Assembly: GCA_032622095.1 (NCBI GenBank)
Contig: CP136068.1
Span: 117,663,509 to 117,727,508, forward strand
Length of the DNA stretch: 64,000 nucleotides
From: Siphonodentalium dalli
Taxonomy: Eukaryota > Mollusca > Scaphopoda > Gadilida > Siphonodentaliidae
Reading direction: 5' to 3'
The translations under genes were made by a program, and so were the position numbers. Shown piece after piece: positions 23,181-34,790 of the stretch. The notes beneath the pieces were generated by a model that did no database searches, had not been told where the DNA came from, and saw only the letters and a program-made list of their open reading frames with translations. Position 1 is the first letter of the stretch; each line of letters begins with the position of its first letter.

Positions 23181-25770
23181 CCCTGGGTGGTTATCTCCCA
23201 GCGCTGTGGCAAAAAATAAATTGACAATGCATTCTTAAACCCAAACCTGTGGCGGGTTTTCATCCAATGCACCGAAGCTTCGTGCCATGTACCAAAGCTT
23301 CGTGACGTGTCAGAACTCCAGGAATATACCACCACAGGACATCATATGGTACGTTGAATGGTCACCAGAAACCCGGATATTAATAATTTCAGATCATAAT
23401 TAGCATCGCATTATATATTAACCCATCGAGGAATATGTCATAATGACACACTATATTACACCTACTATATAACTGCTCACTCCCTGACACAGGGCTACAT
23501 ATAAGAAGTCTATCGATGTCTACTTAATGAGAGTATACAGTTCCGTCAAAATCTGACCTCACATCGTTAACCCCAAATCTGTGGCAATTTTCATCCAATT
23601 TACCGAAGCTTCGTGACACGTACCGTCAAATGGCATCAAACGTTGAATGGTCACCATAAACTTCGATATCAGTCATTTCAGATCGTAACTATCATGGAAT
23701 TATATATTAACCCATGGTGTAATTATGTCAAAATGACACACTATATTACATCCACTCTATATAACTGCTTCCTCCCTGACACATGCAGTGCTACATACAA
23801 GAAGTTTATCCATGTCTACTTAATGAGAGCATATAGTTCTGTCGAAATCTGGCGAAAAATGTGACCTTGCATCATTAACCCTTTGAACCCTGGCGCCCCA
23901 CATTGATCGACACCCTGACCCGGGGCTCCCAGTGGTATGTCCGCTTAAATTAGACAGTGTCGAGTAGCATGGTGTTGATTATGTTCAAATTGCGACACCG
24001 GTCTGAAACTTTACAGGTTTGTCCCCCATGGATCAGCGATCATTATAAGATCGCGAGACTTTGCCTCGCGGCAACTCCTTGGCAACGGATGCTAGGAAAC
24101 TACCCGGAATTGACTGGAAAATGTAAATATAGCTTAAAGCGTCGTAATTCAACCTCAGTGATTGCGTTTTTTGATGCAGGTACTACCCTAACGTGAAATT
24201 TGAGATATATCCGATCAGAATAGTGAACCAAATATCCCATTTAAGGGTAGCAACGGTTGCTAAGCAAATACCACAACTGATCGAATGACATAATTGCACT
24301 AACCATTCAGTGGTATATTTTGCCTTAAATTTAGACAGTGTCTATTCGCACGGTGTTGGTTATGTTGAAAGGGGACACCTACCTGAAACTGCAGGCATGA
24401 TATATGCATGCACGGACCACTGATCATTGTAAGATCGGGAGACTTTGCCACCCGATCTCGCCTTAGAAACGGTTACTAGGCAACTACCCGAAATTTGCAG
24501 GATAAACGAATTCTAGCTTATAACGTTGTAATACATCAGCGAATTGCGTTTCGATGCAACCAATATCCTAATGTGAAATTAAGATATACCTGACCATGCG
24601 CGAGTAAGTCAACTTGATATGCGATAGACTTTTTGCTGCATATGTGGCACAACATAGACTGATATTACAGAGACCAGAAACAACGTAATTTCCCGTAACA
24701 TATTGTGGCCCCATTGTTCAAGTAAGCTGTCTAGATTGTGTCTACTGTACTAACATGTGAAACATGCAACAAAATGTCATATATAGCGCCACATTTCACT
24801 TAAACGTATTTTTTAAAATGAATTATAGCCTGCGCCCATGCGCATATTTTCCTAGCCGTTTCTAGCGGGCAGCCAATCCATATAGACACCTTTGCCAGCG
24901 CTGACTTCAATAGGCCAATTTAAATATATATATTAGTGGGTATGTAGTGTATAAGTACGTTATAAACCATTTATTTGTCATTGCGCTAGTCTGCGCATGC
25001 GCGAATAAATCAACTTCATATGCGATAGACACTTCCCCATATGTAGCAGAACACTGGTTAATATACGCGAGGGTAATTTAAACTGAAATTGTGTGTCTAA
25101 ATTATGTCTGTTCTGTACACACACGGGGAACACGAAATTATATGCCGTGAATATAGCGGCACAGTTCGCTTAAAATATCGTATGTTTTTGTAGATTATAT
25201 GCTATGCGCATGCGCATATATTTCTACCCGATACTAGCGGCCAACCATTCCATGCGAATCATGGGCGCTGCTGACATATGTGGGGGCAATTTAAATATAA
25301 ATCAGTGGGTCTGACGCTCGTTATACTATATATGAATTTGCTACCGAATCATGTCGTCGCTGCACCGAAATATCGGTGTTACGGGATATAGTCACGGTTC
25401 GTTTGCACCTAAATATCGGTGTTACGGGTTCAAAGGGTTAACCCCAAATCTGTGGCGGTTTTTCATCCTATGTACCGAAGCTTCGTGACATGTACCGAAG
25501 CTTGGTGACGTGTCAGAACTTCTAAAATATACCCCATCGGGACATCAAATGGTATCAAACGTTGAATGGTCACCAGAAATCTCGATATTTCAGACAATAA
25601 TTAGCATAGCATTATATATTAACCGATCGAGAAATATGTCAAAATGACACACTATATTACACCCACCCCTATATAACTGCGTCCTCCCTGACACAGGCTG
25701 CATATAAAAAGTTTATCCATGTCTACTTAATGAGAGTATACAGTTCTGTGAAAATCGGGCGAACAATTTG
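23180..25770 (+). repeat. ~330-bp tandem repeat, about three units, split by a transposon
   Basis: Units begin near 23,180, 23,565 and 25,442. Each contains CCCCAAATCTGTGGC or a variant, ACCGAAGCTTCGTGAC, GTTGAATGGTCACCA, TTATATATTAACCCAT, AATGACACACTATATTACA and CTACTTAATGAGAGTATA. The element at 23,879-25,437 sits between units 2 and 3. The palindromic ACCGAAGCTTCGTG motif is doubled in units 1 and 3. Confidence 0.85.
23879..25437 (+). mobile_element. piggyBac-like non-autonomous element with TTAA duplication
   Basis: 1,559 bp flanked by TTAA (23875-23878 and 25438-25441). Its ends are inverted: CCCTTTGAACCC on the left and GGGTTCAAAGGG on the right. It interrupts a tandem repeat unit at CA-TTAA-CCCCAAATCTG; removing the element and one TTAA restores the unit seen uninterrupted at 23,563. 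Inside are two diverged ~400-bp copies (24.04-24.23 and 24.43-24.60 kb share AGACTTTGCC and AACTACCCG) and a second repeated pair at 24.82-24.95 and 25.20-25.31 kb. No transposase ORF. Confidence 0.9.
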
Positions 25771-27180
25771 GTCTATAAATCCCGTAGTGTGACACATTTA
25801 ATATAGACCAAAACAATAAACACCTTTCAACCCAAAGATAGTTACATTTTAATTGAAAAAATGGTCCAAACATGAAAAGTTTATTTTTTGAGAGAAAAGT
25901 CCAATATTTGTGGTGATGTCAGTGGTGACAATAGTAACAATTAACCATGGTACATCAGACATGTTAGTATTCAATGTATAGAAGGCAGAATAGCCAATTT
26001 TGTACATCATCCACAACTTGTAATCGATTGCAGGACACGCTGGGGCAATATTTACCATTTTCCATATTTTGGCAGCCATTTTGAGCCAAAGTAAGAATTT
26101 TGGTTCCAGTGAGTTGGAATATTCATAGGTATAATCATATGCATCAATTACATTACAAAGTTCTGTTCATTTCTTGTTAAAATATGCCTATAATCCCAAT
26201 TGTGATTTTTTTTGTGACATTTTATACCACGTTCTGTAAATTCAAATTTTGAGGGAACGGAAGGGGCTAGGACCCCAAAAAGTGCATATTAAATTACCCC
26301 TATGATCAGTTAATATACAAAATAAAGTCGCATTACTCAAACAGTTCCAAACAGCATGAATCGATCTAGAAGATATTTGTAAAAAAAGTCATATTTTCAA
26401 CTTCCGGCGGCCATTTTGGTGGCCATCTTGGATGGTGAGTTTCAATTTTGCCCCCAAAAAAGTGACATTATGTCTTAGCTTCACGAAAATATATAGATTT
26501 GTATACATTTTACAAGATTTTCACCGCTATAATTTGCATAAAACAGACTTAGGATCTGGTCTGAAAAACGGCGGCCATGATGGACGCCATTTTGTCTGGA
26601 GTCTATATGGTCACTTTTTTTTCTTGTTAACATTGCTTAAAAGTTGAAGGACATAATAAGGAACAAAATGAGTGGGGAGAAGTTAAGTCCCAGGGGGTGC
26701 AAGGGTACCCATATTAGCTCCCGGACTACTAGTAGTACTATGACGTCGCCGGAAAATTCTTTCATTTTCGGTCGTCGGGTAGGTCGATAAAAACACGTTT
26801 TTCGCCAATTAAGCTACAAATTCACCACTGCTATCATGGATTTTCGTAATCTACATATATTTTACTACAAAATTAGACCGGATAGCACTTGTCCGTCAAA
26901 ATGAGCAACATTTGTTATTTCTTGGGGTCGATCTCCTGGACTATTAAGATGGAATGAGTCACATAATTTCTGACATTTTTCGGAAATTTCCATAGCTAAG
27001 CAAATCTCTGAAAATTTACTAACATTTAACATTTGGAAATTTCCAATTACCGATATACAAACAATTTAAAATTTCCAGCTTTATAAATCTCAAATGAATA
27101 TTCACTATGGAATTTCTAGCAAGTTTTCCATTAGGAAATCTTAAATTCAATGTAGTGGATCATCTGACGATCATCAAAAC
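25771..27180. other. No gene recognised
   Basis: Contains GGCGGCCATTTTGGTGGCCA and ATGATGGACGCCATTTTGTC, motifs that recur elsewhere in the window (CCAAGATGGCGTCC at 582 bp, GGCCATCTTGG at 40 kb), so it is probably transposon-derived. Several sub-80-codon ORFs without family. Confidence 0.45.
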
Positions 27181-27226
27181 GTGTTAACCCTATCATGACG
27201 GGAGCTTCCTGGATTTTTGCGAAAAC

Positions 27227-27490
27227 CCTGTGGCATAGCATTCTCCTATGGGCGACTCGCTTATATAAGAGAATGCATTGGCCTAACATTCTTTAACAAT
27301 TTTTTTTTATCATTTTTTCTTACATTCTTTAACAATTTTTATCATTTTTTATATTTTTTTCTTACATTCTATAACAATTTTTATCATTTTTTTCTTATAT
27401 TTTTTAACAATTTTATCAGGTTTTTTTATCATTTTTTCTCACATAATGTGTTCGGCCAATGCATTCTATTATATATGCGAGGCGGCCTAT
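27227..27490 (+). repeat. Double-hairpin module, degraded copy
   Basis: Two hairpin half-modules (27,227-27,285 and 27,448-27,492) with TATAAGAGAATGCATTGGCC and GGCCAATGCATTC, separated by a spacer of repeated ACATTCTTTAACAATTTTTAT. It is preceded by TTAACCCTATCATGACGGGA, a piggyBac-like left end at 27,184, but no matching right end is visible. Confidence 0.7.
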
Positions 27491-27656
27491 GGTTAAATGT
27501 TGATATCTGACCGTCAAAACCTATCTATCGACACGTGTGTACCATGTGATTATCCTCCGCAAACGAAGTTACGCCAGCCGGTCGGCGTCAGTCTGAACTG
27601 TGGTGATCTATATTAGTCGTTGTTGATCAGATGCAAGCAACAGTTTGTGAGAGAAT

Positions 27657-27914
27657 GTGGGAGGCTTTGCCACGGAAGATGTGGTATCGAAAGGTGGACA
27701 CTTCAAGAGATTTTTCGGCGCAGGGGAAATCGACGTTGAATATATGGATTCATTTGCTAATATAGCATCCATAGATAATGTGTATATATCACATGAAACC
27801 CCTATTATATCATTAAAAAGCCAGTACATATTTCCTTATATCTCACGTGTGATGAATAGGTGCGTGCTTCCCGGGATACTTGGCATCGCCCCAACAAATT
27901 ACCGCGCGGATTAA
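27657..27914 (+). CDS. Unrecognised 85-codon ORF entering the 1.16-kb repeat
   Basis: MGGFATEDVVSKGGHFKRFF then GAGEIDVEYMDSFANIASID and the shared tail ending GILGIAPTNYRAD. The tail from IASIDNVY onward is duplicated at 31,255-31,411 behind different sequence. It may be the end of a real exon cut by the duplication. No family recognised and no splice signal proven. Confidence 0.2.
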   Translation: MGGFATEDVVSKGGHFKRFFGAGEIDVEYMDSFANIASIDNVYISHETPIISLKSQYIFPYISRVMNRCVLPGILGIAPTNYRAD

Positions 27915-28913
27915 TACCATTTCGAAAAGCGGGACCACCTACCCCATGCTATCGTGTTATAATAGAACAAATATTGAATAAATATTGAAACTTGGAGCCC
28001 CCTTCTCTTGAGAAATGTTCTACTTTGGTCAAGTTTATAAAACTGAACATTTCAATACAATTTAATAGTCATAATTTGTCATAAAACATGGATTTCGAAA
28101 TTTCTTTTACATTGCATTGAAACAATCTGCGACTGGGGCTCAGGCCAACACACACACACCCGGATCTTTATCGTGGATTGTGTCGCGATCCCCCCCCCCC
28201 CACCCCCCATTGGACAAGACGGAAATAAGACCCGTTTCAAAAATTGCATAGGAAAGAAACAATCATTGCATTTATATGTTCTCGGTTATGTTATCTATTA
28301 TTACCATGGAAATTTTACCCAGGGAACTATATACACTTATTTTATTAAGGGATAGACAATATTTAACAGTTGTAAATGCGTGGCTGGAAGAGCAGCAGTT
28401 GGAAATTTCGGAAAGAAACAATGATTTGGTGTTTCTGTTCTTTGAAATAAACAGCAATATTGATTGTAAAGTGCGTTGGATGCGTTCTTAGTTTCAATAA
28501 AATGTGATAAATTCGCCCTCGGTCAGAAAATGTCCAATTATAGGGGGTGATTTTGGTTGGATTTTTTTATCAGTTGAAAAGTTTGAGATACAATGTGAAA
28601 ATGTTAATTAAGTATCGAGTGGAGTTACAATTAGTCTAGTTGAGAAAACGGACTGGTTCACGTGGCGGTCAAAGTTCACACCCGGGCCTCTCACCCAAAG
28701 AACGCTTACTGATAACGTCCCTGTCATATGTCACCACTTTCTCATACTAAAAAAGATGAGCCACGTTTGAAGGCAAACGATAACAAGTCAAAAGAATGTT
28801 CAAAACGCTCTTTAATATACCCTGAACATTGGAAATAAAGCAACGAACGTTCATTATCGTAAATTCGTAACTGGAAGAAAAGCAGTTGGAAATTTCGGAA
28901 GGAAACGATGGTT
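27758..28913 (+). repeat. 1.16-kb direct repeat, left copy (LINE flank)
   Basis: Near-identical to 31,255-32,415 (offset 3,497-3,502 bp). The only differences I saw are in a CA run and a poly-C run near 28.15-28.20 kb. The left copy ends exactly where the truncated reverse transcriptase begins. It carries the 3' part of an 85-codon ORF (27657-27914, GILGIAPTNYRAD at its end) and a 71-codon ORF (28276-28491, WLEEQQLEISERNND). Neither is recognised, and both recur in the other copy. The left boundary is native sequence, not a transposon end (no TG...CA). Confidence 0.9.
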
Positions 28914-31254
28914 CTTGGATGTACATAAGGCATTCGATACAGTATGGATCAACGGCTTATTGTTGAAACTACACCATCGTGGGTTCCAAGGCAAAATATG
29001 GCTCCTCCTAAGAGAGTTTTTGAGTAATATATCATGTGTAGTCAAACATACAGACATTCTGTCTAAGTCAATTGCGATAAAACAAGGCGCACGGCAAGGG
29101 ATTATTTTATCCCCTCTGTTCTATATGTTGTACATAGATGATCTGTTGTATGAACTTGAAGCTTCAAACTTTGGTTTTCGACTTTTATCCTCCAACTGCT
29201 CGTCTCCAACACAAGCTGATGATATGACATTGTTGTCCCTCTCAAGTTACGGCTTACAACGTTTATGCGATATATGCACATCATATAGTCAAAAGTGGCG
29301 GTTCATGTATAATCCAAACAAATGTAAAGTCATCGTTTTTAACGAAACTTCTCGCCAGAGTTGCAACACAAGTAGACGATGGACTGTCGCTGGTTGTACT
29401 TTGACCGAAACAGACGAAATCACTCATTTGGGCATACAAGTAAATAAGTACAGCTTTGTCAAAGAATTTGTTGAAGTCATTGTAGACAAAATCAGGTCAA
29501 CTTTTTTCCTCTTAAGTAATGCTGGTCTTTATGCCGGAGGGATCACTCCGTCGAGTTGCGCAACTATATACAAAACGATGGTGCTGCCAAAAGGATTATA
29601 TGGATCAGAATTTCTGTGTGGCATGTCTGTGTCAGATACTACTTCGCTCGAGAAAATCCACCGATTTTGCTTGAAACGCATTCAAGGACTGCCTGTAAGG
29701 ACGAGAACCGATATTGTCCTAGGTCTCATGGGCCTAGGCCCTATTTCCTCTTTTATAGATGCACGAAAACTCAGTTTGTTTGGTAGCCTTTGTCGCATAT
29801 CGCCTTCCAAAGTATGCAAGGAAATTTTTGTATCAAGACTTCACATGCATCTTTCTCGTAAATATAATAATCCTCAGTCATACTTTGCTGACATTGAACG
29901 AATTCTTATTTCTCACAACTTGAACCAATATCTTGAGCAACTCGCAGTAGTCGGTACGTGTCCAATCCGCCCGGAGTGGACCCGACTAGTCAAAACGGAA
30001 GTCAACAGTAAGCGCGATATCGACTGGACGCAAAATGTTCAAAACGACCCAACACTAACATGCTTCTATCAAATCCAAAGTCACTTACAGATGTCTCTCC
30101 TTTGGCGTTGTTGTCGGCAATATCCAGAGCGGAAGAGATACTTTTTCACCGTTGCCCAACTTATAGCGACTACTGCTACCAAACACGAGGGTACTTGTGC
30201 GTTATGTCACTTGGTTTATGACGACGTGGTAACACACGTTATGATTTATTGCACTCATCATATAGTGTGCTCTCGTCGTAATGACATGTGGTACCAAATG
30301 ATTGACACATTTGGATTACTGTTCTATCTTTGGGTGGATGAGCTTGACGATGATGAACTTGTAATGCTTCACCTTACAAAACTTCCGCCTGAATTATTTT
30401 CTTTCATTGAAGACCCTATGTTTTTCGTATCATTTATAGTTCACCACACCCACATATTATGGCTATCACACAAAATGCTGTCAAGTCTTCATTCTGAGTA
30501 ATCTCCAAACGTATCAACGAAACTCCACAGTGGTATGTTAGGACCAATTATTAACTGATCACCACAGAAATCAAATTCCAATGTTCGGATCAAAAATGCA
30601 AAGGAAATAAGCTTTCATTCCCAATTAAGTTATATTACCACATCAGACGAAAGGCCAATTACGTTGATACAGGTAATATGGTTTTTTCGAAATTGTATCT
30701 CTGTGTATTGTAGTCTGTCGGTGTAGTCATCATCACTCGTCCATGCGGATGTGATGTTACCGGTGTGAATGTAAAAATAGCAGTTGTGTGCGCTTTTGTA
30801 TTCCTTGCACTTATGCATTGTGGTATATCAATTGTATTTGAATAGTAAACGACACAATACTAACATTTGAATAATATTCCAAATTCTAACTGATTGCCGC
30901 CAGTAAATTAGCAAATGCGAGTTTAAGCATTTATTCTCTGTACCTTTCGGATTTTATCCGCATTATGTAAATATGTTCAGGTTTAAAAGTTATGTTCGCG
31001 TGCCTGTGTTTGTCTATGTCCGCATGTCGGTATGTCTGATTGTATGTCTGAATTTATATCTGCCTGTGGGTAAGGCTTCTCAATATTTGACCCAACATGT
31101 ATACCATGTCTTGGAGGCACTTGTGTCATTTGTGTATATATATTCTGCTATTTGTTTATTTTCATGTTGGCTAAAATGTTAGCCTACCTTGATACTGTAT
31201 ACATGTATAACATTTGATAAACTCTTCAGTTATGGAGGTCAATAAAGATATATA
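28914..31254 (+). mobile_element. 5'-truncated non-LTR (LINE) retrotransposon
   Basis: 2.34 kb lying exactly between the two 1.16-kb direct repeats. It contains the RT C-terminal ORF (28,915-30,501) and about 750 bp of 3' UTR ending AATAAAGATATATATAATAT, a poly(A)-signal-like, AT-repeat tail as seen in LINEs. The 5' end is cut one residue before the RT motif A aspartate. The endonuclease and the first RT motifs are absent, so it cannot be autonomous. Confidence 0.85.
28915..30501 (+). pseudogene. LINE reverse transcriptase, C-terminal two-thirds
   Basis: 528 uninterrupted codons starting inside the RT domain. Motif A is DVHKAFDTVW (residues 2-11), motif B is QGARQGIILSP (57-67), and motif C is QADDM (100-104), where the usual F/Y before ADD is replaced by Q. 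A thumb region follows (LGIQVN near 180-190), then a C-terminal zinc-binding-like motif C-x2-C-x9-H-x4-C (C428, C431, H441, C446), common at the end of LINE ORF2 proteins. The stop at 30,499 looks natural. The long open frame suggests recent insertion. The protein lacks its endonuclease and RT motifs 0-2, so it is a dead copy. Confidence 0.9.
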
Positions 31255-32415
31255 TAATATAGCATCCATAGATAATGTGTATATATCACATGAAACCCCT
31301 ATTATATCATTAAAAAGCCAGTACATATTTCCTTATATCTCACGTGTGATGAATAGGTGCGTGCTTCCCGGGATACTTGGCATCGCCCCAACAAATTACC
31401 GCGCGGATTAATACCATTTCGAAAAGCGGGACCACCTACCCCATGCTATCGTGTTATAATAGAACAAATATTGAATAAATATTGAAACTTGGAGCCCCCT
31501 TCTCTTGAGAAATGTTCTACTTTGGTCAAGTTTATAAAACTGAACATTTCAATACAATTTAATAGTCATAATTTGTCATAAAACATGGATTTCGAAATTT
31601 CTTTTACATTGCATTGAAACAATCTGCGACTGGGGCTCAGGCCAACACACACACACACGGATCTTTATCGTGGATTGTGTCGCGACCCCCCCCCCCCCCC
31701 CCCACCCCCCATTGGACAAGACGGAAATAAGACCCGTTTCAAAAATTGCATAGGAAAGAAACAATCATTGCATTTATATGTTCTCGGTTATGTTATCTAT
31801 TATTACCATGGAAATTTTACCCAGGGAACTATATACACTTATTTTATTAAGGGATAGACAATATTTAACAGTTGTAAATGCGTGGCTGGAAGAGCAGCAG
31901 TTGGAAATTTCGGAAAGAAACAATGATTTGGTGTTTCTGTTCTTTGAAATAAACAGCAATATTGATTGTAAAGTGCGTTGGATGCGTTCTTAGTTTCAAT
32001 AAAATGTGATAAATTCGCCCTCGGTCAGAAAATGTCCAATTATAGGGGGTGATTTTGGTTGGATTTTTTTATCAGTTGAAAAGTTTGAGATACAATGTGA
32101 AAATGTTAATTAAGTATCGAGTGGAGTTACAATTAGTCTAGTTGAGAAAACGGACTGGTTCACGTGGCGGTCAAAGTTCACACCCGGGCCTCTCACCCAA
32201 AGAACGCTTACTGATAACGTCCCTGTCATATGTCACCACTTTCTCATACTAAAAAAGATGAGCCACGTTTGAAGGCAAACGATAACAAGTCAAAAGAATG
32301 TTCAAAACGCTCTTTAATATACCCTGAACATTGGAAATAAAGCAACGAACGTTCATTATCGTAAATTCGTAACTGGAAGAAAAGCAGTTGGAAATTTCGG
32401 AAGGAAACGATGGTT
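31255..32415 (+). repeat. 1.16-kb direct repeat, right copy
   Basis: Second copy of 27,758-28,913. It begins directly after the LINE AT-rich tail and continues without a break into 32,416 onwards, which is homologous to the next unit of a diverged ~485-bp tandem repeat. So the right junction is the native one, and the X-A-LINE-A-Y order mimics a giant target-site duplication. Confidence 0.9.
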
Positions 32416-32800
32416 GAATGTTTCTGTTATTATAAATAACTAATCTAGTGGAAAGTTGGTCGAATATTGTCCTATTTTCAATAAAAAAAATTAATTCGTC
32501 CTCGGTCAGAAAACTACCAATTGTATGGGGTGTTATGTTTGGAATTTATTATTAGTTGGAAGGTTTCAGGCACCAGGTGAAACTTTCTAATTTAATATCG
32601 ACGGGAGTGCAAGCGAAACTTAGTCAAGTTGCGAAAACGAATTGGTTCACGTGTGTGGTCGAAATACCCCCTTACCCGAGGAATGTCCGGGTCACGTCCA
32701 TGAAATAGGCCAAACCCTTTCTCAGACTAAATATGTGCCATCCTGTTGGACACAAAACGATCAAAACAAGCATACAAAACGCACTTTATATTCACCGTAC
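31885..32800 (+). repeat. Diverged ~485-bp tandem repeat, two units
   Basis: Unit 1 starts at GTGGCTGGAAGAGCAGCAG (31,885) and unit 2 at AACTGGAAGAAAAGCAGTTG (32,371). They share CAGTTGGAAATTTCGGAA, the block CCTCGGTCAGAAAA, GGTTCACGTG and an AAAACGC...TTTATAT block. The left 1.16-kb copy contains the same unit 1 and the start of unit 2. No coding function is recognised. Confidence 0.65.
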
Positions 32801-33124
32801 AAACGCTCTTTGTCATTAATGATCCAGTCGACCGACATGTAAAACCTTGTAATAACCCTGTTCTCGGCAACTTGCTAACCGAAATTCAATTGACTTTTAC
32901 GACAGTGAGCAGTTTTGAACAGGTGTTGAGAAGGCAGTAAATTGTTTTATTGAGACGATGGGTAAGAGGATTACCTACTGTTCTCATCGGTATTCATTGG
33001 TTGAAAAGACATAACGGCGTCGGTGTCATCACACGCCCTCAGCCCTAAGGGCCTTCCAACCCACGAATACCTTGAGACAAGCATAGGTAATTATTACTTG
33101 ATACTTTTCTCTGTATATTTCCAG

Positions 33125-33903
33125 AAATTAATTTGGCGAAAGAATGGAATTTCAACATGCAGGAAGTATGCAAACGGGCATGCAGACCACTAACTACATG
33201 TATATGGACACAACGCACCTAATGTATATGGACGACAATTTGACAAAACTGGTCTTGCTTCTGTCGAAAATAGCAAGAACCTGGACGGTGATTTTGTTGC
33301 TGCTGCTTATTTGTCTTATCGTCGTTAATGTTTATCACAACTTGAATATGGGGATATTGGCAACTATATTTGGTGCTGATCTATGCTCTGTCAGAAAAAG
33401 CTGCCCACAATTTCACCACGATGTTTTCAAAGGAAAGTGGTTTCCACGGAAACGGCCTCTAGTTCCACCACATGAGCTAGAGTCATTCTTAACACTAGTT
33501 CGCTTAGCGTCACATCCAACGAATAATTCCTTTCAAAGAGATGACTTGATCTGTGGTAACACCACCTTTGAGAAAAGAGATGTGTTCCGTGCCATATGTG
33601 ACCCATGGGAAGACAAACCTTGTTGCCATAGAAATGTGTGTCGCAGCATATCCGAATTTCAATGTTCGTGTGATGATTGTATTGATTCGAGTAGCATACA
33701 GCATGGCGAATTGGTTGAGTGGAAAACAAACGATGAGAAGTGTCAGCCGTCTGGATATAGCAGGAAGGAAATATGTGAGAAATTTGAAGGAAGCAGTTTC
33801 CTGTTTGTCGGTGACTCACTCATTCGGGGTCTTTATTAAACAATGTTATTTCGTCTGACAGATGGCCACATTACAGGCTCACTTCGAGGAAATATTTCAG
33901 AAG
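33125..33903 (+). pseudogene. SGNH/PC-esterase-like type II membrane protein, 5' coding exon with in-frame TAA
   Basis: A TTTCCAG acceptor ends at 33,124. The ATG at 33,144 opens 231 codons to a TAA at 33837-33839. A single hydrophobic segment (residues 47-63, TWTVILLLLLICLIVV) predicts a type II membrane anchor. A cysteine-rich region follows: C81, C87, CGNTTF at 137, FRAICDP at 149, PCC at 159-161, then CSCDDC at 174-179. FVGDSLIRG (221-229) resembles the catalytic Ser block of SGNH/PC-esterase proteins. After the TAA the same frame continues TMLFRLTDGHITGSLRGN to a GT donor at 33,904, as such proteins would. The TAA sits where one C-to-T change from CAA could explain it, so this is a pseudogene, a null allele or a sequence error. 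The downstream exons carrying the rest of the hydrolase were not found. Confidence 0.6.
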
Positions 33904-34790
33904 GTACATGTAAATATTAATTGTAACTCTATGTAATATGAACATCTGCAGATGGAATGCGTATATATGTTATATAAGAAATTGTCAATAAAACTACCGC
34001 TCTAATTCTCCATTCTCTCAATAAGTTTTTAGTGCGGGAAATGTTCTCAAAGCACATAGAAAATTTCATTTTGGTCGATCGCTGTCTCGCCATTTTGTCT
34101 GGAAAAACCCGCACTAAATATAGAAAACCACAGACTAGTACCCACCCGGTAACAGAGTCAGAAAGTAAGTATGACTGGTGAGTTCTGGTAGAGATTGTCA
34201 CAAAATATCGATATCGAGCCTTCTTAACTATGATCGTGTTCTTGTTTTCAACCTGAAATGTGTGGATGATATTGTGGATTTTCGCGACCTCTTAAGTTGA
34301 TGAAGAATTCGCGTTCCATTTGGCCAAAGTATTTATATTATGGTTATCGACTCATAGACCAGGCCTTCTGACACCCCCTGGTTTCACTTTCCAGACTGAA
34401 AATGGATGAGCCGCCGCCAATGCATTGCGGTTTATTTCTTTTTCTTTTGAATAACGAAAATAGCAGCTATAATAAAATATACACTACTAACTGAAACAAG
34501 CTCAAAATATTTGAGAAATTAATACCGTTATAACATGCATCAGAGTATCCCGAGTCACCACGCCAAATTTAGTTAAAATCGGTCCAGGAGACTGAGAGAA
34601 AAATCGCAAACAGAGAGAAAGATGCTATACTAGTTTATAGATTATTCAATCCTGATGAGCAGTACTTGTTGAACTGTTTGAAGATATTAGTATTTTTGCA
34701 GTTTTTTACCCTTGACATTTTTCGATTTATTTGCTTACCGTGAATGTTCCCGTTATACATGTATGTAGCAGGATATAGCGGGTGTTTTGA
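33904..34790. other. No coding sequence recognised
   Basis: Expected position of the next esterase exon, but none was found. It contains TTAGTTAAAATCGGTCCAGG and a run of IR-like sequence typical of transposon-derived DNA near 34.4-34.64 kb. A poly-C of 12 lies at about 34.81 kb. Confidence 0.45.

Noticed and set aside
27758-32415. LTR retrotransposon with 1.16-kb LTRs around a reverse transcriptase
   Set aside because: The repeats lack TG...CA ends, no primer-binding or polypurine site was seen, the RT is of non-LTR type and 5'-truncated, and no gag, protease or integrase is present.
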